DNA of 60,970 nt from the NCBI GenBank assembly GCA_009693255.1, contig SHXQ01000010.1, forward strand, positions 1 to 60,970, given 5' to 3'. Under the pieces are notes generated by a model that saw nothing but the letters and a program-made list of their open reading frames with translations, was not told where the DNA came from and ran no database searches. The stretch is from Methylotenera sp. (GTDB lineage: Bacteria; Pseudomonadota; Gammaproteobacteria; Burkholderiales; Methylophilaceae). Shown in pieces: positions 39,890-49,315 of this stretch; positions within the stretch are counted from its first letter, which is position 1, and every line of letters begins with the position of its first letter. Made by a program: the position numbers and the translations under genes.

Positions 39890-39924
39890 TAAAAAAAATG
39901 GACTAAGCGTTAAGCTTAATCCAT
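39890..39924 (-). terminator. Terminator after tsf
   Basis: On the reverse strand an 11-bp stem with one wobble pair, ATGGATTAAGC with GCTTAGTCCAT, closes a 5-nt loop and is followed by eight T. It ends the rpsB-tsf transcript before pyrH. Confidence 0.85.
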
Positions 39925-39944
39925 TTTTATCTTTAAATTTAAGG

Positions 39945-40823
39945 CTAAATCATCGCTGCCGCTGCCGCAACTTCTGCCGCGTAATCAACCACAACTTTTT
40001 CAATGCCCTCACCTACGGTAAACATAGTGAAAGAGGCGACAGAGGCTCCCCTAGATTTAAGCAATTGCTCAATCGTAAATTTATCGTCTTTAACAAAGAC
40101 TTGACTTAACAAGGTCACGTCTTTTAAGAACTTTTGCACAGTACCATCGGCAATTTTCTCTAGCATAGCTTCTGGCTTTCCTGCTTCTTTTGCTTTTTCA
40201 ATTGCAACGCGGCGCTCAGCTTCAATTAAGCTGGCATCAATACCAGACGCATCTAATGATCTAGGTTTAGCGGCAGCAATATGCATCGCAATATCTCTAG
40301 CTAAAGCGTCATCACCACCCACTAAATCAACTAACACACCAATTTTACTACCGTGAATGTAGCTAGCCAATTTACCTTGTACTACTGGGCGAACAAAGCG
40401 ACGTGGCGTGATGTTCTCACCAATTTTACCCACCAATTGCGCGCGCGTACCTTCAACATTGGAGTCGCGCATGGCCAGCTCAAACACCGCAGCGATATCC
40501 GCAGGATTATTCGTGGCAACTATAGTTGCTAGCTCATTCACAAATTTCAGAAAATCTTCATTTTTAGCACAAAAGTCGGTTTCAGAGTTCACTTCTATCA
40601 TCGCACCAGTTTTACCATCAGCACTAATGCTCACCCCAACAGTACCCTCTGCGGCAACACGCCCAGCAGCTTTACTTGCCCTATTGCCAAAACGTACACG
40701 TAGAATTTCTTCTGCACGTGTCATATCACCTTCAGCTTCGGTGAGTGCTTTTTTACAATCCATCATTGGCGCATCAGTGCGCTCACGTAATTCTTTTACC
40801 ATACTTGCGGTAATTTCAGCCAT
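39945..40823 (-). CDS. tsf: Elongation factor Ts
   Basis: This 292-residue protein is the nucleotide exchange factor of EF-Tu. The N-terminal UBA-like domain has [19 protein letters not shown], and [19 protein letters not shown] marks the core. Then comes AMHIAAAKP and [12 protein letters not shown]. It is downstream of rpsB, separated by an attenuator-like hairpin. Confidence 0.98.
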   Translation of the reverse strand: MAEITASMVKELRERTDAPMMDCKKALTEAEGDMTRAEEILRVRFGNRASKAAGRVAAEGTVGVSISADGKTGAMIEVNSETDFCAKNEDFLKFVNELATIVATNNPADIAAVFELAMRDSNVEGTRAQLVGKIGENITPRRFVRPVVQGKLASYIHGSKIGVLVDLVGGDDALARDIAMHIAAAKPRSLDASGIDASLIEAERRVAIEKAKEAGKPEAMLEKIADGTVQKFLKDVTLLSQVFVKDDKFTIEQLLKSRGASVASFTMFTVGEGIEKVVVDYAAEVAAAAAMI

Positions 40824-40898
40824 GTTAAGCTCCTAAATTATTGTAAACCACCTTAAATTTATGGTTTAATCTATTGATTTTATTTAATATTATTAAAC

Positions 40899-40926
40899 TA
40901 AAAAAGGGGCACTAAGCCCCTTTTTT
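40899..40926 (-). terminator. Attenuator-like hairpin between rpsB and tsf
   Basis: GGGGC (40906-40910) pairs with GCCCC (40916-40920) around a 5-nt loop, extended by A and T runs of about six on both sides. On the reverse strand T6 follows. A partial terminator at this spot would set the S2 to EF-Ts ratio; some readthrough is likely because tsf has no obvious separate promoter here. Confidence 0.75.
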
Positions 40927-40938
40927 AGCAAGTGACGA

Positions 40939-41685
40939 TTACGCAGCAGCTACTTCAGTGACTTCTACTGTATCTTCAGCAGCAGATTTAATTAATTCAG
41001 AAATTACAGAGCTACGACCTTCTAATACCGCATCTGCAATGCCGCGGGCATACAAGCGAATCGCGCGACTAGAGTCATCATTCCCAGGAATTACGAAAGC
41101 TACGCCGTCTGGTGAGTTATTGGTATCTACAACACCAATTACTGGGATACCTAATTTAGCTGCTTCAGTAATAGCACCACTTTCATGACCAACGTCGATA
41201 ATGAAAATAGCGTCTGGCAAACCACCCATTTCTTTAATGCCACCGATAGAGCGCTCTAATTTCTCAATTTCACGCTTGTAACCTAACGCTTCCTTCTTGC
41301 CGAATTTTTCTAAACTGCCATCTAGCAACATCACTTCAAAATCATGAAGGCGTTTGATTGATTGTTTAACAGTTTTAAAGTTAGTTAACATACCGCCTAA
41401 CCAACGGTGATTGACATAAGCACAACCAGCACGGCTAGCTTCTTCTTTTACGATGTCGCGTGCTTGGCGCTTAGTCCCTACAAATAAAATGCGCCCCTTG
41501 TTTGCCGCTAATGTACGCACGTGCTTTAGTGCATCTTCAAATAATGGCAATGTTTTTTCAAGGTTGACGATATGAATCTTGTTGCGATCACCGAAAATAA
41601 ACGGTGCCATTTTTGGATTCCAGTAACGGGTTTGATGACCGAAGTGAACGCCGGCTTCTAACATATCACGCATAGTGACTGACAT
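40939..41685 (-). CDS. rpsB: 30S ribosomal protein S2
   Basis: This 248-residue protein matches S2: [22 protein letters not shown], the NLEKTLPLF region, [15 protein letters not shown], and [12 protein letters not shown]. It is the first gene of rpsB-tsf and is preceded by a leader of about 150 nt that can form a long-range stem. Confidence 0.98.
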   Translation of the reverse strand: MSVTMRDMLEAGVHFGHQTRYWNPKMAPFIFGDRNKIHIVNLEKTLPLFEDALKHVRTLAANKGRILFVGTKRQARDIVKEEASRAGCAYVNHRWLGGMLTNFKTVKQSIKRLHDFEVMLLDGSLEKFGKKEALGYKREIEKLERSIGGIKEMGGLPDAIFIIDVGHESGAITEAAKLGIPVIGVVDTNNSPDGVAFVIPGNDDSSRAIRLYARGIADAVLEGRSSVISELIKSAAEDTVEVTEVAAA

Positions 41686-41716
41686 AATATTTCTCTTTTC
41701 AAAAGGGTTATTAATT

Positions 41717-41796
41717 CACACAACACCAGAAACACTTTGATTTATAAGCTTTTATTTAAAGCTTTAAATTTCAAGCACCCTTGATTGGGTTGTGTG
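41717..41796 (-). promoter_or_regulatory. Putative structured rpsB leader RNA
   Basis: In the rpsB 5' leader, CACACAAC (reverse strand of 41789-41796) pairs over 8 bp with GTTGTGTG (reverse strand of 41717-41724). The stem encloses smaller hairpins, among them ACCC with GGGT and an AAGCTT-type stem. A -10 TATTAT at 41849-41854 with a GC-rich discriminator would start a leader of about 157 nt. S2 represses its own leader in other proteobacteria; equivalence here is inferred. Confidence 0.45.
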
Positions 41797-42079
41797 TAAA
41801 TTTTACAGTATCTATTCATACTGCACTTCTGCTAAATTGCAGAGGCGAATAATACCACTAAGCAATTGAGTTTACTAGCTTTTGACTACACTTTTGTACA
41901 CCAAATTACAAAGTCAATTTGGCTTAGCCTCATATTTCAAAGTTATTTGCTATATCAATTGATCAAAAAGCAATCCAAAAACGCAATTCGACGGAATGCT
42001 ATACTTTTACAGCTCTTTTCGCTGCTTTTATCAGCGGCAATGTCGTGTATGTTGTCACTCTAGCGTAGGAGATTTTTAA

Positions 42080-42797
42080 ATGGCCTTAACGCCACCACAA
42101 TCAGCTATAAAAGACATCAGCACCTGGATTAATTTTTTAAATACCGCCGAAATCCCTGTGCTAAAAAACACCGCCAGAGAGATTGTGCAATTACAAGACC
42201 TGGTGCAAGTAGAGCAGGCCATTTTAATGATGGGTACGACTTCTTTCTTTAAATATATCCCGACAAATTTTTTAGTGGAGGACATCCCTAGAGATGACCC
42301 AATTGCATTAATGCATTTGTTAAAACTTATACGCCGCGCACATCGCGCAGCATATTTTGCAGCAGACTGGGCTACCCACCTTGTCGATTTGCGCGCTGAA
42401 GAAGTGCGAACAGCCGCGTTATTACATGATTTAGCTGAAATGTTAATGTGGTGTTTTGCGCCTAAGAAGATGCATGCGATTCATACCATGCAACATGCAA
42501 CATGCAAACAAAAATATACCCAGCATAAGCGCGCAACAAGCAGTACTAGGTTTTAAATTGCATGATTCACAAAAAGAACTTGTCGACGTATTTCAGTTGC
42601 CGCCACTTCTTTCAAAGTTAATGCATGACGGCGCCTCAGGTGAACAACGCGTGCGCAACGTTACACTGGCAGTTAATCTTGCAAGACATTCTGCAAACGA
42701 CTGGGATGATGCGGCATTACCCGATGATTATCACGATATTTCTGAATTTTTACGCATAGATATTGATTGCGTCATGCGTATGGCAGGGTGCCAATGA
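42080..42797 (+). pseudogene. HDOD-domain protein, frameshifted by 7-bp repeat
   Basis: The first frame (158 codons from 42080) reads as an HDOD-type protein, with RRAHRAAYFAADWATHLVD, the HD-like motif ALLHDLAEMLMWC, then KKMHAIHTMQH and a nonsense tail. The second frame resumes the protein with ISAQQAVLGFKLHDSQKELV and continues to 42797. At the junction ATGCAAC is present in three tandem copies (42488-42508, third copy ATGCAAA). Removing one 7-bp unit restores a single 236-residue frame. HDOD proteins act in bacterial signalling. The start has AGGAG 8 bases upstream. Whether it is a dead gene or a slippage-switched gene cannot be told from one sequence. It precedes map. Confidence 0.85.
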
Positions 42798-42869
42798 CGA
42801 CTTAGATTTTTAAATTATGAATAGTGACTATGCTAAAATGTGCATTCTCATTATTTAACTAACAAGCTC

Positions 42870-43664
42870 ATGGCAATCTCTATCAAAACCCAGCAAGATG
42901 TTGAAAAAATGCGCGTTGCAGGCAAGCTTGCCTCTGAAGTTCTTGATTTCATTAGCCCTTATGTCATACATGGCGTCACAACCAATCAGTTAGATAAACT
43001 TTGTCACGACTATATTGTCGACGTACAACAAGCCATCCCTGCACCGCTCAACTACGCACCAGATGGCCATAAGCCCTACCCAAAGTCAATCTGCACATCA
43101 ATCAATCAACAAATTTGCCACGGCGTACCTAGCGACAAAGCCTTGAAAAATGGTGATATTGTTAACATTGACATCACAGTGATTAAAGAGAGTTATCACG
43201 GTGACACTAGCCGCATGTTTTATGTTGGTGAAGTGACGGCTCAAGCTAAGCGCTTATGTGAAATCACTTACCAAGCCATGTGGATAGGTATTAATAAGGT
43301 TAAACCTGGTGCAAGCTTGGGTGATATTGGTTATGCCATACAAACATTTACTGAAAAAAGTGGTTATAGCGTAGTTCGTGAATTTTGTGGCCACGGCATC
43401 GGTAAAGTGTTTCATGAAGATCCTCAGGTCTTGCATTACGGCAAACCGGGTACAGGCGCTATACTTAAAGCCGGCATGATGTTTACCATTGAACCGATGA
43501 TTAACGCTGGCAAACGCGATATCAAGCAAATGTCGGACGGTTGGACTATCGTCACCAAGGATCGCAGCCTATCAGCGCAATGGGAGCACACTATATTAGT
43601 AACTGATACTGGCTTTGAAGTGATGACGTTGTCTAATGGTTCCCCCCCTACTCCTATCGCTTAA
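42870..43664 (+). CDS. map: Type I methionine aminopeptidase
   Basis: This 264-residue enzyme removes initiator methionine. The metal ligands are in INIDITVIKESYHGDTSRMF, GHGIGKVFHEDP, FTIEPMIN and WEHTILVT. I use the ATG at 42870 (MAISIKTQQDVEKM); the frame extends 10 codons upstream without support. In E. coli map sits next to rpsB; here it is divergent from rpsB with the HDOD gene between. The last codons contain a C7 run (43642-43648). Confidence 0.96.
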   Translation: MAISIKTQQDVEKMRVAGKLASEVLDFISPYVIHGVTTNQLDKLCHDYIVDVQQAIPAPLNYAPDGHKPYPKSICTSINQQICHGVPSDKALKNGDIVNIDITVIKESYHGDTSRMFYVGEVTAQAKRLCEITYQAMWIGINKVKPGASLGDIGYAIQTFTEKSGYSVVREFCGHGIGKVFHEDPQVLHYGKPGTGAILKAGMMFTIEPMINAGKRDIKQMSDGWTIVTKDRSLSAQWEHTILVTDTGFEVMTLSNGSPPTPIA

Positions 43665-43669
43665 ATCAC

Positions 43670-46303
43670 ATGCTTTTAGCAGATTTAGATACTGGAAAAA
43701 ACGCTGAGGCTAACAATATAGCCATATGGCGTCAGTATCTAAAAACGGGATTTACTGCCTTAAAATCTGACTTCTTAAATAAGCCCAACAATACACGCTT
43801 ATTTAGACAGCATTGCCAGCTGATTGATCGTTTGCTCCTTGCCGTTTGGTCTCAAACTAAGATTGATCAACAGTGCTGCTTAATTGCTGTCGGCGGCTAT
43901 GGGCGCGGTGAACTTTATCCACACTCAGACATTGATTTACTCATACTAATACCAGAAGCGGCTACTGAAGATGCGTCTATCAACAGCAAGCTTGAAGTAT
44001 TGGTTGGGCTACTATGGGACATAGGCTTGAATGTTGGCCATAGCGTACGGACCTTAAGTGAATGTGTTATGGAGGCAAAAAAAGACATCACCGTGCAAAC
44101 CAATTTAATGGAATCACGGTTTTTGACTGGCAATACACAACTTTATCAAAATTTTTTAGCGGAAATGGACAGTACACTTGCTGACCCAGCACTGGTGATC
44201 AAGTTTTACAACGCCAAGCTCAAAGAGCAGAACAACCGCCACGCTAAGTTTAATGACACCGCTTACAATTTAGAACCCAATATCAAAGAGAGCCCTGGTG
44301 GTTTAAGAGATCTACACATGATAATGTGGATTATAAAAAGCCTTAATCCACAAAGCTCTCGCCACGCAACAATGAGCAAGACTTGGGCGCTGTTAAGCAA
44401 ACAAAATCTCATCTCGACGGCTGAAGCACGCAAAATTCAACACCATCAAAAAAATCTGCAATTATTACGCGTACGGTTACATTTTATAAGCAATCGTCGT
44501 GAAGATCGCCTGTTGTTTGATTTTCAAAATGAATTAGCGGATTCATTAGCTTATTTAAATACACCACATCAGCGTGCCAGTGAGCAGTTGATGCAAAGCT
44601 ATTATCGCAGTGTTAAGTTTGTGCGACTAATGAATGAAATTTTACTTAAATCGTTACAGCAATCACAGTCCGCTCAAGCGATTTCGATTAAGGCTATTAA
44701 TAATCACTTTGAAGCGCATGGGCAATTACTCGAGGCTAAAACAGCGGGCTTATTACAACAACATCCTTCGGCTATTTTAGAGGCCTTTTTACTGCTACAG
44801 CAACACCCTGAATTGACTGGGATGAGTGCTAATTTACTCCGTAACTTAGTCCGCGTAAAAAAATTAGTGAATCGTGATTTCAGGCATAGTCAGCGGAACA
44901 AGCAGTTGTTTATCCAAATATTGTCACAAACTGACGGTGTCAATCATGCGCTACGTGCAATGAACCAATATGGCATTTTAGGTTGCTACATCCCGGCCTT
45001 CGGTAAAATAATAGGCCAAATGCAACATGACTTATTTCATGTCTATACCGTAGATGAGCATATTCTCAACGTGTTAGCGAATTTACGTCGTTTTTCAAAA
45101 CCTGAACTTAAACATGAGTTTCCACTTTGCAGTCAATTGTTTACTACATTTGACGCACCCCACTTATTGTACTTAGCGGCACTCTTCCATGATGTTGCTA
45201 AAGGTCGTGGTGGTGACCATTCTGCACTAGGGGCAGTAGATGCCGCTAGATTTTGCAAGCAACATGGGCTGTCTAAAAGTGACAGCGCATTAGTGGCATG
45301 GCTGGTTGCGGCACACCTGAAAATGTCTTCAACAGCGCAGAAATCAGACTTATCAGACCCCGTCGTCATAGAAGAATTTGCACAATTTGTGCAAGACGAA
45401 CGTCAATTAACCGCTCTTTATTTACTCACTGTCGCCGACATTCGTGGCACCAGCCCCATAGTGTGGAATGCATGGAAAGCGCGATTACTAGAAAGTTTAT
45501 TTAATGCCACTAAGCATGCATTGACAAACCAATTGCTGTATACACAACAAGCCATTGCCTCACGTAAATCTGATGCTGCAGCAAGATTAAATAAATTCGG
45601 ATTAAGCGCACATTCCTATGAACACTTATGGGAAAAGTTCGGCTCAAACTACTTGGTTCGCTATGAAAGTGATGAAATTGCATGGCATAGCCGACTACTT
45701 ACTCCGCATTTAAATACCACCCTACCCATAGTCCGCGCACGCTTGAGTCCAAGTGGCGACGGCATTCAAGTGATGATTTATAGTAAAGATCAAAATGATT
45801 TATTTGCCAGAATCTGCAATTTCTTTGACAGCATGGGCTATAACATCGTGGAAGCTAAGATTTACACAACAGACCATGCCTATGCACTAGATAGTTTTAT
45901 TGTGTTAGATCAATCAGGTAAGTCAGTAAGCTACAGTGGTTTATTAAACTTTATTGAGATTGAACTGACTAAAAAACTCGATGCGACTGTTTTGCTAGAG
46001 GCACCACTGCATGGCCGCATCAGTCGTCAAGTAAAGTATATGCCGATTCAAACGCAAGTCACCATTACCGAGGAGACTGAGCATAACAACCATAAATTAG
46101 AAATTATCGCCAATGACCGCCCAGGCTTGCTTGCCACACTGGCACATAAATTATTAGCGCAAGAAATTGAATTGCATAATGCCAAAATCAACACCTTAGG
46201 CAACCGTGCTGAAGACACCTTTCTGATCTCTGCTAGAAAAGGCCAAAAATTAACCCCACTTAACATTGAAGCATTAAGCGCATCGCTAATTGCTGAAATT
46301 TAA
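43670..46303 (+). CDS. glnD: PII uridylyltransferase/uridylyl-removing enzyme
   Basis: This 877-residue protein senses glutamine and modifies PII. The nucleotidyltransferase motif GGYGRGELYPHSDIDL (75-90) holds Asp87 and Asp89. Next are the NIKESPGGLRDLHMIMWI block, an HD domain with FHDVAKGRGGDHSALGA near residue 507, and two C-terminal ACT domains (around 700-770 and 805-875). It starts 5 bp after map, so the two are likely co-transcribed. A bidirectional terminator follows. Confidence 0.97.
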   Translation: MLLADLDTGKNAEANNIAIWRQYLKTGFTALKSDFLNKPNNTRLFRQHCQLIDRLLLAVWSQTKIDQQCCLIAVGGYGRGELYPHSDIDLLILIPEAATEDASINSKLEVLVGLLWDIGLNVGHSVRTLSECVMEAKKDITVQTNLMESRFLTGNTQLYQNFLAEMDSTLADPALVIKFYNAKLKEQNNRHAKFNDTAYNLEPNIKESPGGLRDLHMIMWIIKSLNPQSSRHATMSKTWALLSKQNLISTAEARKIQHHQKNLQLLRVRLHFISNRREDRLLFDFQNELADSLAYLNTPHQRASEQLMQSYYRSVKFVRLMNEILLKSLQQSQSAQAISIKAINNHFEAHGQLLEAKTAGLLQQHPSAILEAFLLLQQHPELTGMSANLLRNLVRVKKLVNRDFRHSQRNKQLFIQILSQTDGVNHALRAMNQYGILGCYIPAFGKIIGQMQHDLFHVYTVDEHILNVLANLRRFSKPELKHEFPLCSQLFTTFDAPHLLYLAALFHDVAKGRGGDHSALGAVDAARFCKQHGLSKSDSALVAWLVAAHLKMSSTAQKSDLSDPVVIEEFAQFVQDERQLTALYLLTVADIRGTSPIVWNAWKARLLESLFNATKHALTNQLLYTQQAIASRKSDAAARLNKFGLSAHSYEHLWEKFGSNYLVRYESDEIAWHSRLLTPHLNTTLPIVRARLSPSGDGIQVMIYSKDQNDLFARICNFFDSMGYNIVEAKIYTTDHAYALDSFIVLDQSGKSVSYSGLLNFIEIELTKKLDATVLLEAPLHGRISRQVKYMPIQTQVTITEETEHNNHKLEIIANDRPGLLATLAHKLLAQEIELHNAKINTLGNRAEDTFLISARKGQKLTPLNIEALSASLIAEI

Positions 46304-46341
46304 TTAACTGTAGTAGAAAAGCTTCTACGTGATAGACCAAT

Positions 46342-46370
46342 AAAAAAGCCTTGAATAATCAAGGCTTTTT
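46342..46370. terminator. Bidirectional terminator between glnD and cupin gene
   Basis: AAAAAGCCTTGA pairs with TCAAGGCTTTTT around a 4-nt loop. The A and T runs serve both converging transcripts. Confidence 0.88.
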
Positions 46371-46405
46371 AAATCAACTGTTTTTACACAGATCAAATAA
46401 TAGGG

Positions 46406-46681
46406 TTAGCTGTGTTTGTAGTGTTTTTTCAATTGTTTAGTGACGACCCAGTTTGATTTCATGCCTTTAGGAAATACAACGAAATCACCCGCTTTAATCA
46501 CTACTTTTTCACCGCCTTGTGGGGTAACTTCAATTTCACCTTCAAGTACATAGGCGCTTTCTGTCATACCGAAATCTAGTGGGAATTTTGATGGTGCACA
46601 ATCCCATATTGACCAGCTAGCAACGCCTAGTTCTTTAAGCTTTTCTGGTGATGGGTGATGGTCTACGATGATTTGGCTCAT
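46406..46681 (-). CDS. Small cupin-domain protein (DUF861-like)
   Basis: This 91-residue protein is a single cupin barrel. The segments SAYVLEGEIEVTPQGGEKVVIKAGD and FVVFPKGMKSNWVV are the paired cupin motifs, and the layout resembles the DUF861 (ureidoglycine aminohydrolase-like) group of small stand-alone cupins. Motif 1 lacks the usual His-x-His, so metal binding and activity are doubtful. It is monocistronic, next to tRNA-Ser. Confidence 0.8.
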   Translation of the reverse strand: MSQIIVDHHPSPEKLKELGVASWSIWDCAPSKFPLDFGMTESAYVLEGEIEVTPQGGEKVVIKAGDFVVFPKGMKSNWVVTKQLKKHYKHS

Positions 46682-46759
46682 TTTATTTCCTAGCTGAAAG
46701 TGTCAATTAAAAAAACAAAGCCGCTAAATATAAGCGGCATGAAGTATAGAACTAAAATT

Positions 46760-46849
46760 TGGCGGAAGAGGTGAGATTCGAACTCACGGTGGGCTCGCAC
46801 CCACGACAGTTTTCAAGACTGTAGCATTAAACCGCTCTGCCACTCTTCC
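46760..46849 (-). tRNA. tRNA-Ser (UGA)
   Basis: The reverse strand gives a 90-nt class II tRNA with encoded CCA, acceptor stem GGAAGAG, the anticodon TGA in CTTGAAA, a long variable arm (GTGGGTGCGAGCCCAC) and T arm GAGTTCGAATCTC. Confidence 0.97.
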
Positions 46850-46915
46850 CTCTGTATTACACGAACTTTACTGTATGCAACCCGCTTCCATCGTTACGAT
46901 TTTAGCGAAAGCAGA

Positions 46916-46921
46916 ATTATA
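46916..46921 (-). promoter_or_regulatory. Candidate -10 of tRNA-Ser promoter
   Basis: A perfect TATAAT on the reverse strand, with TTCAAG 16 bp upstream inside the end of def as a weak -35. The tRNA would begin about 60 nt downstream of the start. Confidence 0.4.
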
Positions 46922-46929
46922 GCAAAGAA

Positions 46930-47496
46930 TTAGTCGTCTTGAACATCCTGATTGGGGAAAAATACATCGGTATAGCCAAAATATTTTAAATCAGCAACGC
47001 GCATCGGGTATAAAACGCCATCGAGGTGGTCGCATTCATGCTGCACAACACGCGCATGAAAATCACTTACTAGCCTATCAACGGCATTCCCATACTGATC
47101 AAAACCGGTGTAACGCACATGTGTATAGCGTGGCACGATGCCGCGCATACCCGGTACAGACAAACACCCCTCCCAATCTGACGCCATATCCTGACTCATG
47201 GGCGTTAGTAGTGGGTTAATTAATACGGTATAAGGGACTAGGTCCGTATCTGGATAACGTGGATTTTTAATTTCACCACTGGCCTTGTGATCGGGCAATA
47301 TTTTTTGTCCAAAAATGATGACGCGCAAACTCACGCCTATTTGTGGCGCAGCAATACCTGCGCCATTCATATGCTGCATTGTATCCTCTAAATCTTGTAT
47401 CAAAGAATCAAGCGCTTGCGTATTAAATTGCTCAACAGGTGTCGCTTTTAACAATAAGCAAGGCTCACCCATGCGCAAAACAGTTTTAATTGCCAT
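46930..47496 (-). CDS. def: Peptide deformylase
   Basis: This 188-residue metallo-enzyme removes the formyl group from nascent proteins. The three family motifs are GAGIAAPQIG (46-55), EGCLSVP with metal ligand Cys111, and QHECDHLDG with His153, Glu154 and His157. It is the longer form with an insertion around residues 66-88 and GMRGIVPRYTHV after motif 2, as in the second deformylase of many proteobacteria. It is not beside fmt, so another def gene may exist elsewhere. Confidence 0.94.
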   Translation of the reverse strand: MAIKTVLRMGEPCLLLKATPVEQFNTQALDSLIQDLEDTMQHMNGAGIAAPQIGVSLRVIIFGQKILPDHKASGEIKNPRYPDTDLVPYTVLINPLLTPMSQDMASDWEGCLSVPGMRGIVPRYTHVRYTGFDQYGNAVDRLVSDFHARVVQHECDHLDGVLYPMRVADLKYFGYTDVFFPNQDVQDD

Positions 47497-47509
47497 TTAC
47501 TTAGCCTTT

Positions 47510-48262
47510 CTAGCGCTTAACGCCATTCTGACTAACAAGTTGCGCGATGATATTGCGTACGCGCAACATGGTTTGATTTAAGTTATCGACTAGCACCTCA
47601 TATTGAATGCTATGCACGCTATCACCCCGCCCTGCCGCGTGGTTCGCAACTGGGCAAATGGCGGCGTAACTAATACCTAACTCCCTAGCCAGCGCTGCTT
47701 CAGGCATGCCGGTCATGCCTACCATTGTTGCGCCATCTCGTTCTAAGCGATTTATTTCAGCTGCAGTTTCTAGACGGGGGCCTTGCGTGACGGCATACAC
47801 CCCATGATTAACAAGTGGCTCCGCTGCACGCTTAGCAGCCTGCTCCCATTTAGTGCGCATATGAGGACAATAAGGCTCAGTAAAATCAATATGCTTGACT
47901 GGAAAATCCACGCCATCAAAAAATGTATTTTTTCGACCATAGGTGTAATCGATGATTTGATGCGGCATGGCAATCACACCAGGACCTAAATCAGCATGAA
48001 TACCGCCCACAGTAGCGATAGCAGCAATTTCCGTCACACCTTGCAAGTGTAACGCTGAAATATTCGCGCGGTAATTGACCTCATGAGGTGGAATGGTATG
48101 GCCATTGCCGTGTCGCGCTAAGAATATCACCTCGCGCCCAGCTATTTCACCAAAGACAAGGGGTTGAGAAGGTTCGCCATAGGGTGTGCGGACAATTAAT
48201 CTTCGCGTAATCTCTAAATTATCCAATTGCTCTAAGCCTGTGCCGCCTATAATTGCTAACAT
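47510..48262 (-). CDS. S-methyl-5'-thioinosine/thioadenosine phosphorylase
   Basis: This 250-residue protein belongs to the MTAP/PNP phosphorylase family, which splits methylthio-nucleosides in purine and methionine salvage. Seen are IIGGTGLEQL, FLARHGNGHTIPPHEVNYRANI, ATVGGIHADLGPG, TQGPRLETAAEI and GMTGMPEAALARELG. In several proteobacteria this subgroup is a methylthioinosine phosphorylase; the substrate cannot be settled by eye. I use the ATG at 48262 (MLAIIGGTG); the longer frame lacks support. It is 13 bp upstream of def. Confidence 0.9.
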   Translation of the reverse strand: MLAIIGGTGLEQLDNLEITRRLIVRTPYGEPSQPLVFGEIAGREVIFLARHGNGHTIPPHEVNYRANISALHLQGVTEIAAIATVGGIHADLGPGVIAMPHQIIDYTYGRKNTFFDGVDFPVKHIDFTEPYCPHMRTKWEQAAKRAAEPLVNHGVYAVTQGPRLETAAEINRLERDGATMVGMTGMPEAALARELGISYAAICPVANHAAGRGDSVHSIQYEVLVDNLNQTMLRVRNIIAQLVSQNGVKR

Positions 48263-48408
48263 ACATGACTTCCAAATATTAAAATTGATGAGATACAAAC
48301 TTGCTGAGTAGATTCTAACAAAGCTTTTTGAATAAAATTTGTTTTATTCGATATTTCAACATTAGATTTTACAATAAAAGACACGCTATTTTATGGCATA
48401 CTCACGCC

Positions 48409-49308
48409 ATGGCGAATGCTCATCATCTTAATCCAATATCAAGCCCTATCATTGAACAGAGTTTAATTCTGGCTAATAGTCATTATGAAAACTTTCCCGT
48501 CGCCTCTGTTTTTTTACCTCAGCATTTGCGTGAACCCATCGGTTTAATTTACAGTTTTGCAAGACAGGCGGATGACTTTGCAGATGAAGGTGATTTAACC
48601 ATTGTGCAACGCTTAGCTTTGTTAAACGGGTTTCGTGATGAACTTGATTTATTACAGGCTTACATTAAGCCTAAATCCGATTTCTTTGCTACATTAGGCC
48701 GCATAATTAAGGCTGAAAAATTGCCTTACGCGCCATTTTACGACTTACTCGATGCGTTTAGTCAGGATGTGGAAAAAATACGTTATGCCGATTATGACGA
48801 ATTATTAGATTACTGCAAACGCTCAGCCAACCCAATAGGCAGGCTATTATTACACCTCTACAAGCAATCTAATGCGCACAACATTAGCCTTGCCGACAAT
48901 ATTTGTAGCGCATTACAAATCATCAATTTTTTACAAGATATTGCGATTGATTCCAAAAAGAATGAGGGGAAACAGCGCATTTATTTGTGCCAAGATGAAT
49001 TGGCTGCGTTTGGTATTTCCGAATCTAGCATTCAGGATTTTGTAGCGGGTGTCCATAGCATTGATGCCAATTGGCAGCAGTTTATGCTGTTTAATTTACA
49101 TCGCGTTAAGGCCTTATTGTATGCCGGAAAGCCGCTTGGGCGCATATTAACTGGACGGGTAGGCTTTGAAATGCGAATGATCATTGCCGGTGGAGAACGT
49201 ATTATTAGCAAAATTAGCGGGGTCAACGGCGATGTGTTTAACCAAAGACCTTCACTCAATTACGCTGATTGGGTGCTGGTGTTTTTTAAAGCACTATTTA
49301 AGGTATAA
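48409..49308 (+). CDS. hpnC: Squalene synthesis enzyme HpnC
   Basis: This protein of about 299 residues is a head-to-head prenyl synthase fold member. It shows SFARQADDFADEGD and NFLQDIAIDSKKNEGKQRIY, the two Asp-rich motifs. In the characterised HpnCDE route HpnC turns presqualene diphosphate into hydroxysqualene. The ATG at 48409 is my choice (MANAHHLNP); no clear ribosome site is visible and the frame extends 27 codons upstream. It heads hpnC-hpnD-hpnE with an 8-bp gap to hpnD. Confidence 0.9.
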   Translation: MANAHHLNPISSPIIEQSLILANSHYENFPVASVFLPQHLREPIGLIYSFARQADDFADEGDLTIVQRLALLNGFRDELDLLQAYIKPKSDFFATLGRIIKAEKLPYAPFYDLLDAFSQDVEKIRYADYDELLDYCKRSANPIGRLLLHLYKQSNAHNISLADNICSALQIINFLQDIAIDSKKNEGKQRIYLCQDELAAFGISESSIQDFVAGVHSIDANWQQFMLFNLHRVKALLYAGKPLGRILTGRVGFEMRMIIAGGERIISKISGVNGDVFNQRPSLNYADWVLVFFKALFKV

Positions 49309-49315
49309 ATAAAAA

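Noticed and set aside
41866-42063. A 65-codon forward frame between rpsB and the HDOD gene.
   Set aside because: It starts at TTG without a ribosome site, lies over the rpsB promoter region and matches no family I know.
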